From contig DXCY01000195.1 in the NCBI GenBank assembly GCA_019115725.1, positions 1 through 20,824 of the forward strand: 20,824 nucleotides of DNA. Reading direction: 5' to 3'. The position numbers and the translations under genes are program-made. A model generated the notes under the pieces. The model was not told the DNA's origin. It worked only from the letters and a program-made list of their open reading frames with translations, and did no database searches. The stretch comes from Candidatus Luteimonas excrementigallinarum (lineage in GTDB: Bacteria > Pseudomonadota > Gammaproteobacteria > Xanthomonadales > Xanthomonadaceae). Positions 1 through 7,442 of this stretch are shown one piece after another (the first letter of the stretch is position 1; each line of letters opens with the position of its first letter).

Positions 1-1206
1 GATGGCCAGCACCATGCCGAACATGGTCAGCATGTTCACCGAGAAACCAAGCAGGGCCATCACGCCGAACGTGCCCAGCAGTACCACCGGCACCGCGATC
101 GTCGGGATCAGCGTGGCGCGGAAGTTCTGCAGGAACAGGTACATCACCAGGAACACAAGGATGATGGCTTCGATCAGCGTGGTGACCACGCTCTTGATCG
201 ACACCTTCACGAACGGCGTGGTGTCGAATGGGATCACCGCCTTCAGCCCCGGGGGGAAGTACGGCTCCAGCTCGGCCAGCGCCTGCTGCACGCCGGCGGC
301 GGTATCCAGCGCGTTGGCACCGGTCGCCAGGGAGATCGCGACACCGGTCGCCTGCCGGCGGTTGTAGCGGGTGTCGAACTCGTACATCTCGGTGCCCATT
401 TCCACCCGGGCCACGTCGCCCAGGCGCAGTGCCGAGCCGTCAGGATCGGCGCGCACCACGATGTCGCGGAACTCTTCCGGCGTCTGCAGGCGATCCTGGG
501 CATTGATGGTGGCGTTGATCTGCTGGCCGTCAATCGCCGGGGCGCCGCCGAGGGCACCGATGGCCACCTGGGCGTTCTGGCCCTGGATGGCGGCCACGAT
601 CTCGTTCACTGCCAACCCATAGGTATGCAGCTTGTTCGGATCCAGCCAGATGCGCATGGCGTACTTGCCGCCGAACACCTGGATGGTGCCGACGCCGTCC
701 ACGCGGCTGAGCGGATCGACGATGTTGGCGCTGACGTAGTCGGAAATATCGACCCGGTCCATGCTGCCGTCTTCGGACACGAAGCCGATCACCTGCAGGA
801 AGCCCGACGTCGACTTGCTCACATTCACACCCTGCCGCTGTACCTCCTGCGGCAGCAGCGGCATGGCCAACTGCAGTTTGTTCTGCACCTGCACCTGGGC
901 GATATCCGGATCGGTACCGGTCTCGAAGGTCAGGGAAATGGTGACGATGCCGTTGGACGAGGAATGCGAGGAGAAGTACATCAGGCCGTCCAGGCCCTTC
1001 ATGTTTTCCTCGATGACCTGGGTGACCGAGTCCTGCACCACCTGCGCCGAAGCGCCCGGGTAGGTGGCGCGGATCTCGACCGCCGGCGGGGCCACGGTGG
1101 GATACATCGACACCGGCAGGCCGGTGATGGCCAGGCCGCCGGCAAGCATGATGACGATCGCGATGACCCAGGCGAAGATCGGACGATCAATGAAGAAACG
1201 TGCCAT
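1..1206 (-). CDS. AcrB/MexB-type RND multidrug efflux pump, N-terminal part (cut by window edge)
   Basis: Inner-membrane proton/drug antiporter of the HAE1 RND family. It would work with the adaptor encoded just upstream and an outer-membrane channel not seen here. Only the first 402 residues are in the window. The ATG at 1206 gives MARFFIDRPIFAWVIA, the classic AcrB opening with transmembrane helix 1. The porter domain follows and shows AcrB-like blocks such as QVQVQNKLQLAMPLLPQEVQ and GANALDTAA. Then come the helices around residues 340-400, with FLVMYLFLQNFRATLIPTIA. The read stops just before the GLLVDDAI segment that holds the proton-relay aspartates, so those cannot be checked. The gene starts 12 bp after the adaptor stop, so the two are almost certainly co-transcribed. 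Family is very secure; the exact symbol and substrate range are not. Confidence 0.96.
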   Translation of the reverse strand, partial: MARFFIDRPIFAWVIAIVIMLAGGLAITGLPVSMYPTVAPPAVEIRATYPGASAQVVQDSVTQVIEENMKGLDGLMYFSSHSSSNGIVTISLTFETGTDPDIAQVQVQNKLQLAMPLLPQEVQRQGVNVSKSTSGFLQVIGFVSEDGSMDRVDISDYVSANIVDPLSRVDGVGTIQVFGGKYAMRIWLDPNKLHTYGLAVNEIVAAIQGQNAQVAIGALGGAPAIDGQQINATINAQDRLQTPEEFRDIVVRADPDGSALRLGDVARVEMGTEMYEFDTRYNRRQATGVAISLATGANALDTAAGVQQALAELEPYFPPGLKAVIPFDTTPFVKVSIKSVVTTLIEAIILVFLVMYLFLQNFRATLIPTIAVPVVLLGTFGVMALLGFSVNMLTMFGMVLAI

Positions 1207-1218
1207 GGGAATCTCCGC

Positions 1219-2499
1219 TTACTGCTGCGAGCCGGGGGCGTCGGCGGCTTCTTCAGCCGCATCGGGGTGCGCTTCGTCGGCGGCATCGGCCGCGTTGTCG
1301 GTGTCCGCAGCCTCGGCGGGCGGCGGCGCTGCAGGTGCTGCAGGCTGCGCGGCGGGCGCTGACGCGCCACCGCTGCCCTCGAAATCAACCGTTTGCACCG
1401 GGATGCCCGGCTGGATCTTCTGCAGCCCCTCGACGATCACGCGGTCGCCGGCGGCCAGACCCTCTTCCACCAGCCACTGGTCGCCCACGGTGCGGCTGAC
1501 CGTGACCTGGCGGTTTTCCACCAGGCCCTCGGCGTTGACCACCATCGCGCTGGTGTTGCCCCGGGGATCACGGGCGATGCCGCGCTGCGGCACCAGGATG
1601 GCGTTCTGGCGCACGCCACTGCCGATCACCGCGCGCACGTACATGCCCGGCATCAGCACATGGTCCGGGTTGTCCACCACCACCCGCAGCCCGAAGCTGC
1701 CGGTGGTCGGGTCCACGCTGACCTCGGAGAACGCCAGCGTGCCCTCATGGACAAACGGCGTGCCGTCTTCGAGCAGGATGGTGACCGGAAGCTCCGACCC
1801 GCTTTCCAGCGTGCCGGCCTCCAGCTCCCTGCGCAGCTGCAGCAGCTCGCTGGACGACTGGGTGAGATCCACGTAGATCGGATCCAGCTGCTGCACGGTA
1901 GCCAGCGCCTGCGGCTGGTTGGCGGTCACCAGCGCACCCACGGTGACCGAGGAGCGGCCGATGCGGCCATCGATCGGCGAGCTCAACCGGGCATAGCCCA
2001 GGGTCACGTTGGCGGCTTCCAGCGCGGCGCTGGCCGCGCTCACCTCGGCCTCGGCCTGGCGGGCGGCAGCGATCGCGTTCTCGTGTTCCTGCGCGGATAC
2101 GTAGCGGGTTCCCGACAGCTCGCTCACGCGCTGCTCCAGCGCGCGGGCGTTGGTGCGCGCGGTCTCGGCGCGGGCCAGCTGGGCGCGGGCGCTGCTGGCA
2201 GCGGCGCGGTAGGTGGAATCCTCGATCTGGTAGAGCGGCTGCCCCGCCTTGACCACCGTGCCCTCGGTGAACAGGCGCTCCTGGATGATGCCGTTCACCT
2301 GCGGCCGCACTTCGGCCACCATGAATGCGTTGGTCCGGCCCGGCAGCTCGCGGGTCAGGGTGACCGTCTGCGGCGCCAGGGTCACCACCGATACTTCCGG
2401 CGGCGGCGGCTGCCCCGGCTCGCCCCCTCCACTGCAGGCAGCCAGGGCAACAGACAGGATCAGCGGGACAAAAGCCAGGCGGACGGAGGGTTTGCGCAT
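1219..2499 (-). CDS. MexA/AcrA-like periplasmic adaptor lipoprotein of RND efflux pump
   Basis: Membrane fusion protein that links the RND pump to an outer-membrane channel. The start was set at the ATG at 2499, because MRKPSVRLAFVPLILSVALAAC is a lipoprotein signal with lipobox LAAC and acylated Cys22. The open frame extends 36 codons further upstream, but that part covers the promoter. The 426-residue protein shows the barrel-sandwich/lipoyl half (VRPQVNGIIQERLFTEGTVVKAGQPLYQI), an Ala/Glu-rich alpha-helical hairpin (about residues 90-170), the second lipoyl half (ARLSSPIDGRIGRS) and the beta-barrel and membrane-proximal domains (VLMPGMYVRAVI, VPQRGIARDPRGN). After about residue 375 comes an unusual Ala/Pro/Asp/Glu low-complexity tail. 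It is the first gene of the pump pair and is probably repressed through the palindrome at 2558-2573. Confidence 0.95.
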   Translation of the reverse strand: MRKPSVRLAFVPLILSVALAACSGGGEPGQPPPPEVSVVTLAPQTVTLTRELPGRTNAFMVAEVRPQVNGIIQERLFTEGTVVKAGQPLYQIEDSTYRAAASSARAQLARAETARTNARALEQRVSELSGTRYVSAQEHENAIAAARQAEAEVSAASAALEAANVTLGYARLSSPIDGRIGRSSVTVGALVTANQPQALATVQQLDPIYVDLTQSSSELLQLRRELEAGTLESGSELPVTILLEDGTPFVHEGTLAFSEVSVDPTTGSFGLRVVVDNPDHVLMPGMYVRAVIGSGVRQNAILVPQRGIARDPRGNTSAMVVNAEGLVENRQVTVSRTVGDQWLVEEGLAAGDRVIVEGLQKIQPGIPVQTVDFEGSGGASAPAAQPAAPAAPPPAEAADTDNAADAADEAHPDAAEEAADAPGSQQ

Positions 2500-2556
2500 G
2501 GGGGATGCTCGAATCGGGAAGGAAAAACCGCCGGGGGTGACCGGCGGCAGGGCCAC

Positions 2557-2585
2557 AGAATGAACGATCATTCTTTTTTTGTCAA
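2557..2585 (-). promoter_or_regulatory. Sigma-70-type promoter of the RND efflux operon
   Basis: Read on the minus strand, a perfect -35 TTGACA (2585-2580) is followed by a 17-nt spacer that starts with an A-tract, and then a weak -10 CATTCT (2562-2557). The expected start near 2550 leaves a leader of about 50 nt before the ATG at 2499. A strong -35 with a poor -10 overlapped by an operator is a common design for repressed efflux promoters. Seen by eye only; no start site has been mapped. Confidence 0.6.
2558..2573. promoter_or_regulatory. TetR-type operator palindrome inside the efflux promoter
   Basis: GAATGAACGATCATTC is a 16-bp inverted repeat with one mismatched pair (arms GAATGA-x-CG). 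It lies exactly over the distal spacer and -10 of the efflux promoter, where a bound repressor would block RNA polymerase. The size and the AATGA/TCATT arms resemble operators of TetR-family efflux repressors such as AcrR and TtgR relatives. No tetR gene is next to it in the window, so the regulator could lie beyond the pump or elsewhere. Confidence 0.55.
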
Positions 2586-2628
2586 AGCGGATTTTGCAAC
2601 GCAGCATCCGCGTTCAGGTTGAAGGCAC

Positions 2629-3933
2629 CTAGTCGAGCCGAATCGGTGCCCGGAGCAGCGAATTGAGCCGGTCGACCAACCACAACATACCGCCCCGCCA
2701 GAAACCGTGAATTCGCGACTGATGGCTGCGATACAGCATCACGTGGCTGAACTGCGCCAGGCGCCCGCGGAAGGTCAGCCCGTTGAACAGCCCGAACTGG
2801 CCCAGCGAGCCGAACGCGTCGTAATCGGCCAGCGACACCAGTGCGCCCAGGTCCCGGTAGGCGAACTCACCCACCGGCTTGTCCTGCAGCGCCCGGGGAA
2901 GGGACCGGATCAGGTACTTCGCCTGCTGGTGGGCCACCTGGGCGGTGGGTGGCAGCGGGCGGTCGGCCCCGGCGGGAACCAGGCTCGCGCAGTCCCCCAT
3001 CGCATAGATATGCGGATCGCGGGTTGTCTGCAGCGTGGGCAGGACCCGCAGCTGGTTGTTGGCAGTGGTTTCCAGCCCGCCCAGATCGGCGAACGAATCC
3101 GGCCCTTTGACCCCCGCGGCCCACACCTTCAAAGAGGCGGGCAGCAGCGTGCCGTCGGAAAGCGCCAGGCCGTCGGCCGTCGCCGCTCTGACCTGTGTCC
3201 CCAGCAGCACCCGGATGCCGATCGCTTCCAGGCGCTCGCGCGTGGCGCTGGAGATATCTTCGGGAAAGGCCGCAAGCAGGCGCGGCCCGGCTTCCACCAG
3301 GGTGATCCTGAGCCGCGAGGCGAGGCCGGGCACGCCATAGGCGGACATGGATTCGGCCAGCTGCACCAGCTCCGCGGCCAGCTCCACGCCGGTGGCGCCG
3401 CCGCCGACGATGGCGATCATCAGCGGCACGTCATGCCCCAGGGCCTGCAGGACACGCAGGCGGATCTCCTGGTTGAACGCCTCGGCCTGCTGGCGTGAAT
3501 CGATGTAGAAACAGTGCTCGGCCACGCCGGGCGTGCCGAAATCATTCGCCCTGCTGCCGATCGCCAATACCAGCCGGTCATACTTCAGCCGGCGCGGAGG
3601 CAGCAGCAGCCGTCCATCCGGGGCGTGCTGGGCCGCCAGCATGATTTCGCGGTTGTCCCTGTCCAGCCCGCACAGCTGCCCGGGCTGGTAGGTGAACCCC
3701 GCGTCGCGGGCCTGGGCCAGATAGAGCGTCTGCTGCTGGGAGATATCGCGGGTGCCGGCAGCAATGGTGTGCAGCATCGGCTTCCATACGTGGGCCGACT
3801 CGCGATCCACCAGGGTAATCGCAGGCCGGCCCGGACGACCGCGCCAGCGACGGCCGAGTTTGCTGGCTACTTCAAGGCCGCCCACTCCGCCCCCGACGAT
3901 CACGATCTGCATCTGCTGGCCGGCGACTGTCAT
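2629..3933 (-). CDS. ndh: Type II NADH:quinone oxidoreductase (NDH-2)
   Basis: Single-subunit, non-proton-pumping respiratory NADH dehydrogenase that passes electrons from NADH through FAD to quinone at the inner face of the membrane. From the ATG at 3933 (GAGGA ten bases upstream) it is 434 residues, the usual NDH-2 length. Visible motifs are the FAD dinucleotide fold GGGVGG (residues 14-19), the NADH fold GGGATG (177-182), the flavin-contacting YAMGDCA (310-316) and the quinone-site signature AQVAHQQ (331-337). The C-terminal WRGGMLWLVDRLNSLLRAPIRL is the amphipathic membrane-anchoring tail. It follows the aldo/keto reductase gene by 63 bp on the same strand. An alternative start is the internal Met8. 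A related ferredoxin- or sulfide-type FAD oxidoreductase is possible, but the AQxxxQ motif and tail favour NDH-2. Confidence 0.88.
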   Translation of the reverse strand: MTVAGQQMQIVIVGGGVGGLEVASKLGRRWRGRPGRPAITLVDRESAHVWKPMLHTIAAGTRDISQQQTLYLAQARDAGFTYQPGQLCGLDRDNREIMLAAQHAPDGRLLLPPRRLKYDRLVLAIGSRANDFGTPGVAEHCFYIDSRQQAEAFNQEIRLRVLQALGHDVPLMIAIVGGGATGVELAAELVQLAESMSAYGVPGLASRLRITLVEAGPRLLAAFPEDISSATRERLEAIGIRVLLGTQVRAATADGLALSDGTLLPASLKVWAAGVKGPDSFADLGGLETTANNQLRVLPTLQTTRDPHIYAMGDCASLVPAGADRPLPPTAQVAHQQAKYLIRSLPRALQDKPVGEFAYRDLGALVSLADYDAFGSLGQFGLFNGLTFRGRLAQFSHVMLYRSHQSRIHGFWRGGMLWLVDRLNSLLRAPIRLD

Positions 3934-3996
3934 GGCGTATGGGTCCTCAGTCAGTGATCTGCCGTGCAACGGACAGACCCCGACTGTACTGCGTCA

Positions 3997-4947
3997 TCAG
4001 CCCAGCGAATCGATGTGTTCGATCATCCGCTGTCGGGTGGCCGCATCCGGCAGCCGCCCGGTGGCCGCGCCGAGGTTGTCGATCATGTGCTCCGGTCGGC
4101 TGGTGGCCGGCGTGGCCACCGTCACCGCCGGGTGCGAGATCACGAACTTCAGGAAGAACTGGCCCCAGGTGGCAATGTCGTACTCCGCCGCCCACTCCGG
4201 CACCTGCTGGCCCTCCACCTGCTCCCACAGCCGGGTGCGGCCGAACGGCGCATAGACCAGCACGCCGATGCCGCGCTCCTGGGCCAGCGGGAAGATCCGC
4301 TCCTCCATGGTGCGGTTGTCCACCGCGTAATCCACGCCGATGAAATCGAGCGGTTCACTGCGCATCAGCTGCTCCAGCGCGTCGTAGGTGCGGCTGGAGG
4401 TGGTGGTGGCACCGATGTAGCGCACCCGCCCTTCCTGCTTGAACTCCTTGAGCACCGCCAGCTGCGTGGCCACATCGGCCATGTTGTGCACCTGGATCAG
4501 ATCGATCGGATCCTTGCCCACGTGGGCGAAGGACTGTTCCACCTGGGCGCGCGCGGCCTCGGGATCGGCGCCACCCTCACTGCCCCGCGGCACCACGTTC
4601 AACTTGGTGGCCCAGAAGATCCGCTCGGCCAGCCCGGTATCCCGGGCCACGTTGCCGGCCACCTGCTCGGCGGCGCCATAGCTGGGTGCGGTATCGAACA
4701 CGCTGCCGCCGTGCTGTACCAGCGCCTCCAGCACCTGGCGGATGCGATCCACCTCACCCTCACCCGCGATCCGCGAGAACGAAGCCGAACTGCCCAGGCC
4801 CACCATCGGCAGCTGCTCGCTGGTCCCCGGAATGGCGCGGGTGATGATCTGGCGGGGACTGTCATCGGCCAGCAACAGCCGGGGATTGATGGCCAGGGCC
4901 AGGCCGGCCAGCGCCGACAGCTTCAGGTACTCACGTCGGGTAATCAT
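3997..4947 (-). CDS. Aldo/keto reductase with twin-arginine (Tat) signal
   Basis: NAD(P)H-dependent oxidoreductase with the aldo/keto reductase TIM-barrel fold, 316 residues. The catalytic tetrad is readable: Asp85 and Tyr90 (VFDTAPSYG), Lys115 (FWATKLN) and His154 (LIQVHN). The N-terminus MITRREYLKLSALAGLALA has a twin-arginine motif (TRREYLK) followed by a hydrophobic stretch, and then ADD as a plausible cleavage region. Export of the folded, cofactor-loaded enzyme to the periplasm is therefore likely. The ATG at 4947 has a strong GGGAGG ribosome site about 6 bp upstream. It lies 48 bp after the DUF938 methyltransferase and before ndh on the same strand. Substrate unknown. Confidence 0.92.
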   Translation of the reverse strand: MITRREYLKLSALAGLALAINPRLLLADDSPRQIITRAIPGTSEQLPMVGLGSSASFSRIAGEGEVDRIRQVLEALVQHGGSVFDTAPSYGAAEQVAGNVARDTGLAERIFWATKLNVVPRGSEGGADPEAARAQVEQSFAHVGKDPIDLIQVHNMADVATQLAVLKEFKQEGRVRYIGATTTSSRTYDALEQLMRSEPLDFIGVDYAVDNRTMEERIFPLAQERGIGVLVYAPFGRTRLWEQVEGQQVPEWAAEYDIATWGQFFLKFVISHPAVTVATPATSRPEHMIDNLGAATGRLPDAATRQRMIEHIDSLG

Positions 4948-4995
4948 CGTGCGCCTCCCTCTCCAGGACAGGCCACGGTTTTACCACAGCCGCGG

Positions 4996-5613
4996 TCAGC
5001 GCTCCGCCTGCATCCGCCACACCAGGCAGCGGTTGTTGGCCGGCATCGCCACGTCTTCAACCAGGTGCAAACCGGCCTCGCGGGCCAGCGCATCGACCGC
5101 CTCGAAGTCACGGATGCCGGACTGCGGATCGCGCGCCTTCAGCCAGCCATCGAACTCGCGGTTGCTCCCGCTGGTGAAGGCGCCGCCGTAGTTGAATGGC
5201 CCATACGCCACCAGCGTGCCGCCTGGCGTCCCGGCCAGCACCCCGCCCACTCCGCGGAAGAACGCCTGCACCCCGTCCCAGCCCATGATGTGCAGCGTGT
5301 TGGCGGTGAACACCGCATCCGCCGCCACCTCCGGCCAGGCCGAGCGCACATCCAGCGCCACCGGCGCCGGTGCGTTGGGCAATCCCGCCTCCTCCAGCCA
5401 GGCCCGGATGCCGGGCAGGTTCTCCGCCACATCACTCGCCTGCCACCGTAGCCACGGCATCGCACCGGCGAAGTACACCGCGTGCTGCCCGGTGCCGCTG
5501 CCGATCTCCAGCACCTCGGTGCGATCGGCGAAGTGCTGGCGCAGCACGGCGAGGATGGGTTCGCGGTTGCGGTCGCAGGCGAGGGCGTGGGGTTTGGGGG
5601 CGCTGGGATTCAT
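4996..5613 (-). CDS. DUF938 (UPF0585) family class I SAM-dependent methyltransferase
   Basis: Small cytoplasmic methyltransferase-like protein, 205 residues, of the DUF938/UPF0585 family (METTL26 relatives); no reaction is firmly known for the family. The opening, with HALACDRNREPILAVLRQHF, and the SAM-binding motif I VLEIGSGTGQHAVYFA are typical. NTLHIMGWDGVQAFFRGVGG and LVAYGPFNYGG are later conserved blocks. The ATG at 5613 was chosen because family members begin just before this block; a GTG at 5628 would add five residues. It is the first gene of the left minus-strand run. No clear Shine-Dalgarno is seen before either start. Confidence 0.88.
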   Translation of the reverse strand: MNPSAPKPHALACDRNREPILAVLRQHFADRTEVLEIGSGTGQHAVYFAGAMPWLRWQASDVAENLPGIRAWLEEAGLPNAPAPVALDVRSAWPEVAADAVFTANTLHIMGWDGVQAFFRGVGGVLAGTPGGTLVAYGPFNYGGAFTSGSNREFDGWLKARDPQSGIRDFEAVDALAREAGLHLVEDVAMPANNRCLVWRMQAER

Positions 5614-5962
5614 GCCGCCAGCGTGCACAGGGCGATGTCCGGAATCAATATCACGCCTCGCCGTGCCAAAACGCTACCGGCCAGTGAGTGGCACCAGCTT
5701 GTATGCTCTGCCCTGGCCACAGGGATCACAGGCAGGGGGCCTGGGTGGCAGACACAGGGGGTTTGAGCATTGTCTTTAGTTCCGGCAACAACGGCGGAGA
5801 CGATCTGTTTGTCATCCGCGTGCTGATCTTTTCAATCGCCGTACCCAGGTTGAATATCCTTGCCGATATTTTCTGGTATCGGGCGGGGCGCCATGACTAC
5901 CTCATTCAAGCCGACGCCGCCTGGCTGCGCGGCTTAACCCTGACGTCGAGACACGCAGACAG
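5614..5962. other. Long spacer between divergent genes with a doubtful small ORF
   Basis: These 349 bases separate the DUF938 gene from the first small plus-strand membrane gene. Composition drops sharply in the right half: 5821-5880 has 26 G/C of 60 by hand count, against roughly 70 percent in neighbouring genes. No convincing promoter, RNA gene or terminator was found. The only coding candidate is the frame at 5745-5966, listed separately at low confidence. Confidence 0.5.
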
Positions 5963-5966
5963 ATGA
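5745..5966 (+). CDS. Possible small hypothetical protein, translationally coupled to the next gene
   Basis: Doubtful gene. A GTG at 5745 preceded by AGGGGG (5-nt spacing) opens a 73-residue frame. It contains a hydrophobic stretch (DLFVIRVLIFSIAVPRLNILADIFWYRAG) and ends with TGA inside an ATGA at 5963-5966. The next gene starts at that same ATG, which is the usual arrangement for translational coupling. Its low-GC codon use matches the following gene rather than the surrounding chromosome. No family was recognised. A chance open frame in a low-GC spacer remains quite possible, and a TTG at 5763 is another candidate start. Confidence 0.3.
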   Translation: MADTGGLSIVFSSGNNGGDDLFVIRVLIFSIAVPRLNILADIFWYRAGRHDYLIQADAAWLRGLTLTSRHADR

Positions 5967-6379
5967 CACTCCGACGTCGCGTTCTTTTTTCAGGCTTCAC
6001 TACCTCCCTCCTCTACGCCGGGCTTGTGCTGTTTGCAGGCGTGGCGGCGGGTGGTCTCAAGCCGCTCCATCAAGTGGTCCCTGCGGTCTCAATTGGCCTC
6101 GCTACCGCGTTTCTGATTGGCGCTTTCGTCTTTGGCGTAGTTCCTCACTTCCTGGGAAAATTCATGGAAAGCTCATCCAGCACTTTCGATTTCATCAACA
6201 AGGCATCACTTGCAGTTGCCCTTGTCTCAATCGTGGTCGGGGTCGTTGCATGCCTGCTGCTGATTCTCGGAATCTCCCAGGCAACGAGGCCATTGCTGGT
6301 CGCAATCACGCTGTTCGCCGGGTCAGCGGCAGCCCTGTGCTCACTCAAGTTTTTCCATGCCAACCGGGGCGGTACCTGA
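5963..6379 (+). CDS. Hypothetical four-helix membrane protein
   Basis: 138-residue integral membrane protein of unknown function. Four hydrophobic segments are visible: about residues 9-31, 39-64, 78-101 and 107-128. The N-terminus is positively charged (MTLRRR), and a short polar loop (ESSSSTFDFINK) lies between helices 2 and 3. Codon use is unlike the flanking genes, with 6121-6240 holding about 58 G/C of 120, which suggests a recent arrival or relaxed selection. No strong ribosome site precedes the ATG at 5963, but that ATG overlaps the stop of the doubtful upstream frame. The family was not recognised. Confidence 0.65.
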   Translation: MTLRRRVLFSGFTTSLLYAGLVLFAGVAAGGLKPLHQVVPAVSIGLATAFLIGAFVFGVVPHFLGKFMESSSSTFDFINKASLAVALVSIVVGVVACLLLILGISQATRPLLVAITLFAGSAAALCSLKFFHANRGGT

Positions 6380-6589
6380 GCCACAAATCAGGGGAGTGTT
6401 GATGGCCAAAAGGCACCCACCCCATCCGGACTGAAAGCTTTGGCAGTCTGGACATCGTGCTCCCTGCTATCGGGGTTCTTCTCGTCCTGGCGGCGGTGGT
6501 CGTAAGCTTCATCAAGCAGCATGCTTCTCCGACCACGCGCTCAAGCAGATGTCGCTTTGCGGCCCGAACTGACTCTGGTGCCCACAGCT

Positions 6590-6997
6590 ATGGACAGCCC
6601 ATCCGAAATCAGGTTCTCCGTACGCTACCGGCTCGGCGAGTACCTGGTCTTTGTCACGGAGCACTCCTTCGAGACGGAGGAAGCACTTTCCGCAACCCGG
6701 GGAGCCACGCGACTGCTGGCACAACTGTTCCAGCGGACGGTCGCGAGCGTGGCGTTCCTGCACAAGATGAGCAGGCTGGGCGAATGTGATTTCGTGATCA
6801 CCGCAGCAGGCCTGTCCCGCCGAACAAAACTCGGGACCAGCTCGGTCCCGTGGTCATCGGTAAAGGCGGTACATACCTGCACCCCGGGCTACCTTGTGGA
6901 GCTGCAGCAGGGCGCTGTTCCCATCCCGTTCCGCGTGCTCGACCAGCAACAGCGCGAGTTGTTCTGTACTTTTGCATCAGACAGGCTGGTGGCATAG
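6590..6997 (+). CDS. YcxB-like domain protein
   Basis: 135-residue hypothetical protein resembling the C-terminal domain of the YcxB family, whose function is unknown. The diagnostic run begins at CDFVITAAGLSRRTKLG, continues with the Trp-containing VPWSSVKAVH, and ends with GYLVELQQGAVPIPFRVLD. This is the family pattern of beta strands with SxPWs and IPxR positions. Canonical YcxB proteins have two transmembrane helices between the N-terminal strand and this domain. Here that part (ATRLLAQLFQRTVASVAFL) is only weakly hydrophobic. The ATG at 6590 (MDSPSEIRFSVRY) was preferred because the similarity begins there; the frame is open back to 6521. Expression signals are weak. Confidence 0.6.
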   Translation: MDSPSEIRFSVRYRLGEYLVFVTEHSFETEEALSATRGATRLLAQLFQRTVASVAFLHKMSRLGECDFVITAAGLSRRTKLGTSSVPWSSVKAVHTCTPGYLVELQQGAVPIPFRVLDQQQRELFCTFASDRLVA

Positions 6998-7109
6998 CGG
7001 TTTTGCTGTTTGTTCAAACACTCGGCAATACAACCTGCCGTTGAGCTGTCCGGAATTCATTCAAGCAGGCGACCGCCCTGGTCGGCCATTGCGGCATGAG
7101 GAAAACGGG

Positions 7110-7388
7110 ATGACTGCGGAAACATCCAGACCGGGTTCGCAATTGCACTGGTTCTGGCGGCTGCTGCTGAGCATCGCGGGCGCCTTGTCGGCGGGAGTCA
7201 TAACGGCGCTGGTCGTGACGGTGATGGATCTGTATCTGGCCGGCCATGGCCGGCTGCCGTTGAACGGGATGGTCATCGGTAATTTCGATCCACGGCTGAC
7301 GGCGAGCGACGTGATCATGCTGGCAAGCATGCTGATTTCCGGCTTGGTGGTGTGGTGCGCTCTCCTGGCGGCCACCAGGCGACGCTGA
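7110..7388 (+). CDS. Small hypothetical membrane protein with two helices
   Basis: 92-residue protein of unknown function. The ATG at 7110 is preceded by GAGGA with 7-nt spacing, which decides the start although the frame is open further upstream. Two transmembrane segments are clear: about residues 15-43 (FWRLLLSIAGALSAGVITAL) and 65-88 (VIMLASMLISGLVVWCALLA). A polar loop with GNFDPRLTASD joins them, and the C-terminus is basic (RRR). It ends 54 bp from the stop of the convergent M28 peptidase gene. No family was recognised. Confidence 0.65.
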   Translation: MTAETSRPGSQLHWFWRLLLSIAGALSAGVITALVVTVMDLYLAGHGRLPLNGMVIGNFDPRLTASDVIMLASMLISGLVVWCALLAATRRR

Positions 7389-7442
7389 CCAGACATCATC
7401 AACAACCACCATCACGGCAACCGGGAAACCGGCCCCCGCGGA

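Noticed and set aside
2587..2611. Inverted repeat GCGGAT/ATCCGC with a 13-nt loop just downstream of ndh
   Set aside because: For minus-strand transcription it is followed by an A-run, not a U-run, so it is not an intrinsic terminator. It could be a second regulatory site but the arms are short.
1393..2622. 409-codon open frame antisense to the RND adaptor
   Set aside because: Shadow frame in GC-rich coding sequence with His/Arg/Gly-rich composition typical of antisense frames.
5662..5668. TGGCACG on the minus strand upstream of the DUF938 gene, resembling a sigma-54 -24 element
   Set aside because: The bases at the -12 position read GGCGT, lacking the required GC at the right spacing, so it is not a sigma-54 promoter.
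5892..5936. ATG-started 14-codon mini-ORF in the low-GC spacer
   Set aside because: Too short, no ribosome site and no sign of a leader peptide such as repeated codons or an attenuator.
6375..6392. CCTGA/TCAGG hairpin at the end of the four-helix membrane gene
   Set aside because: Only 5-bp arms with an 8-nt loop and no T-run; too weak to call a terminator.
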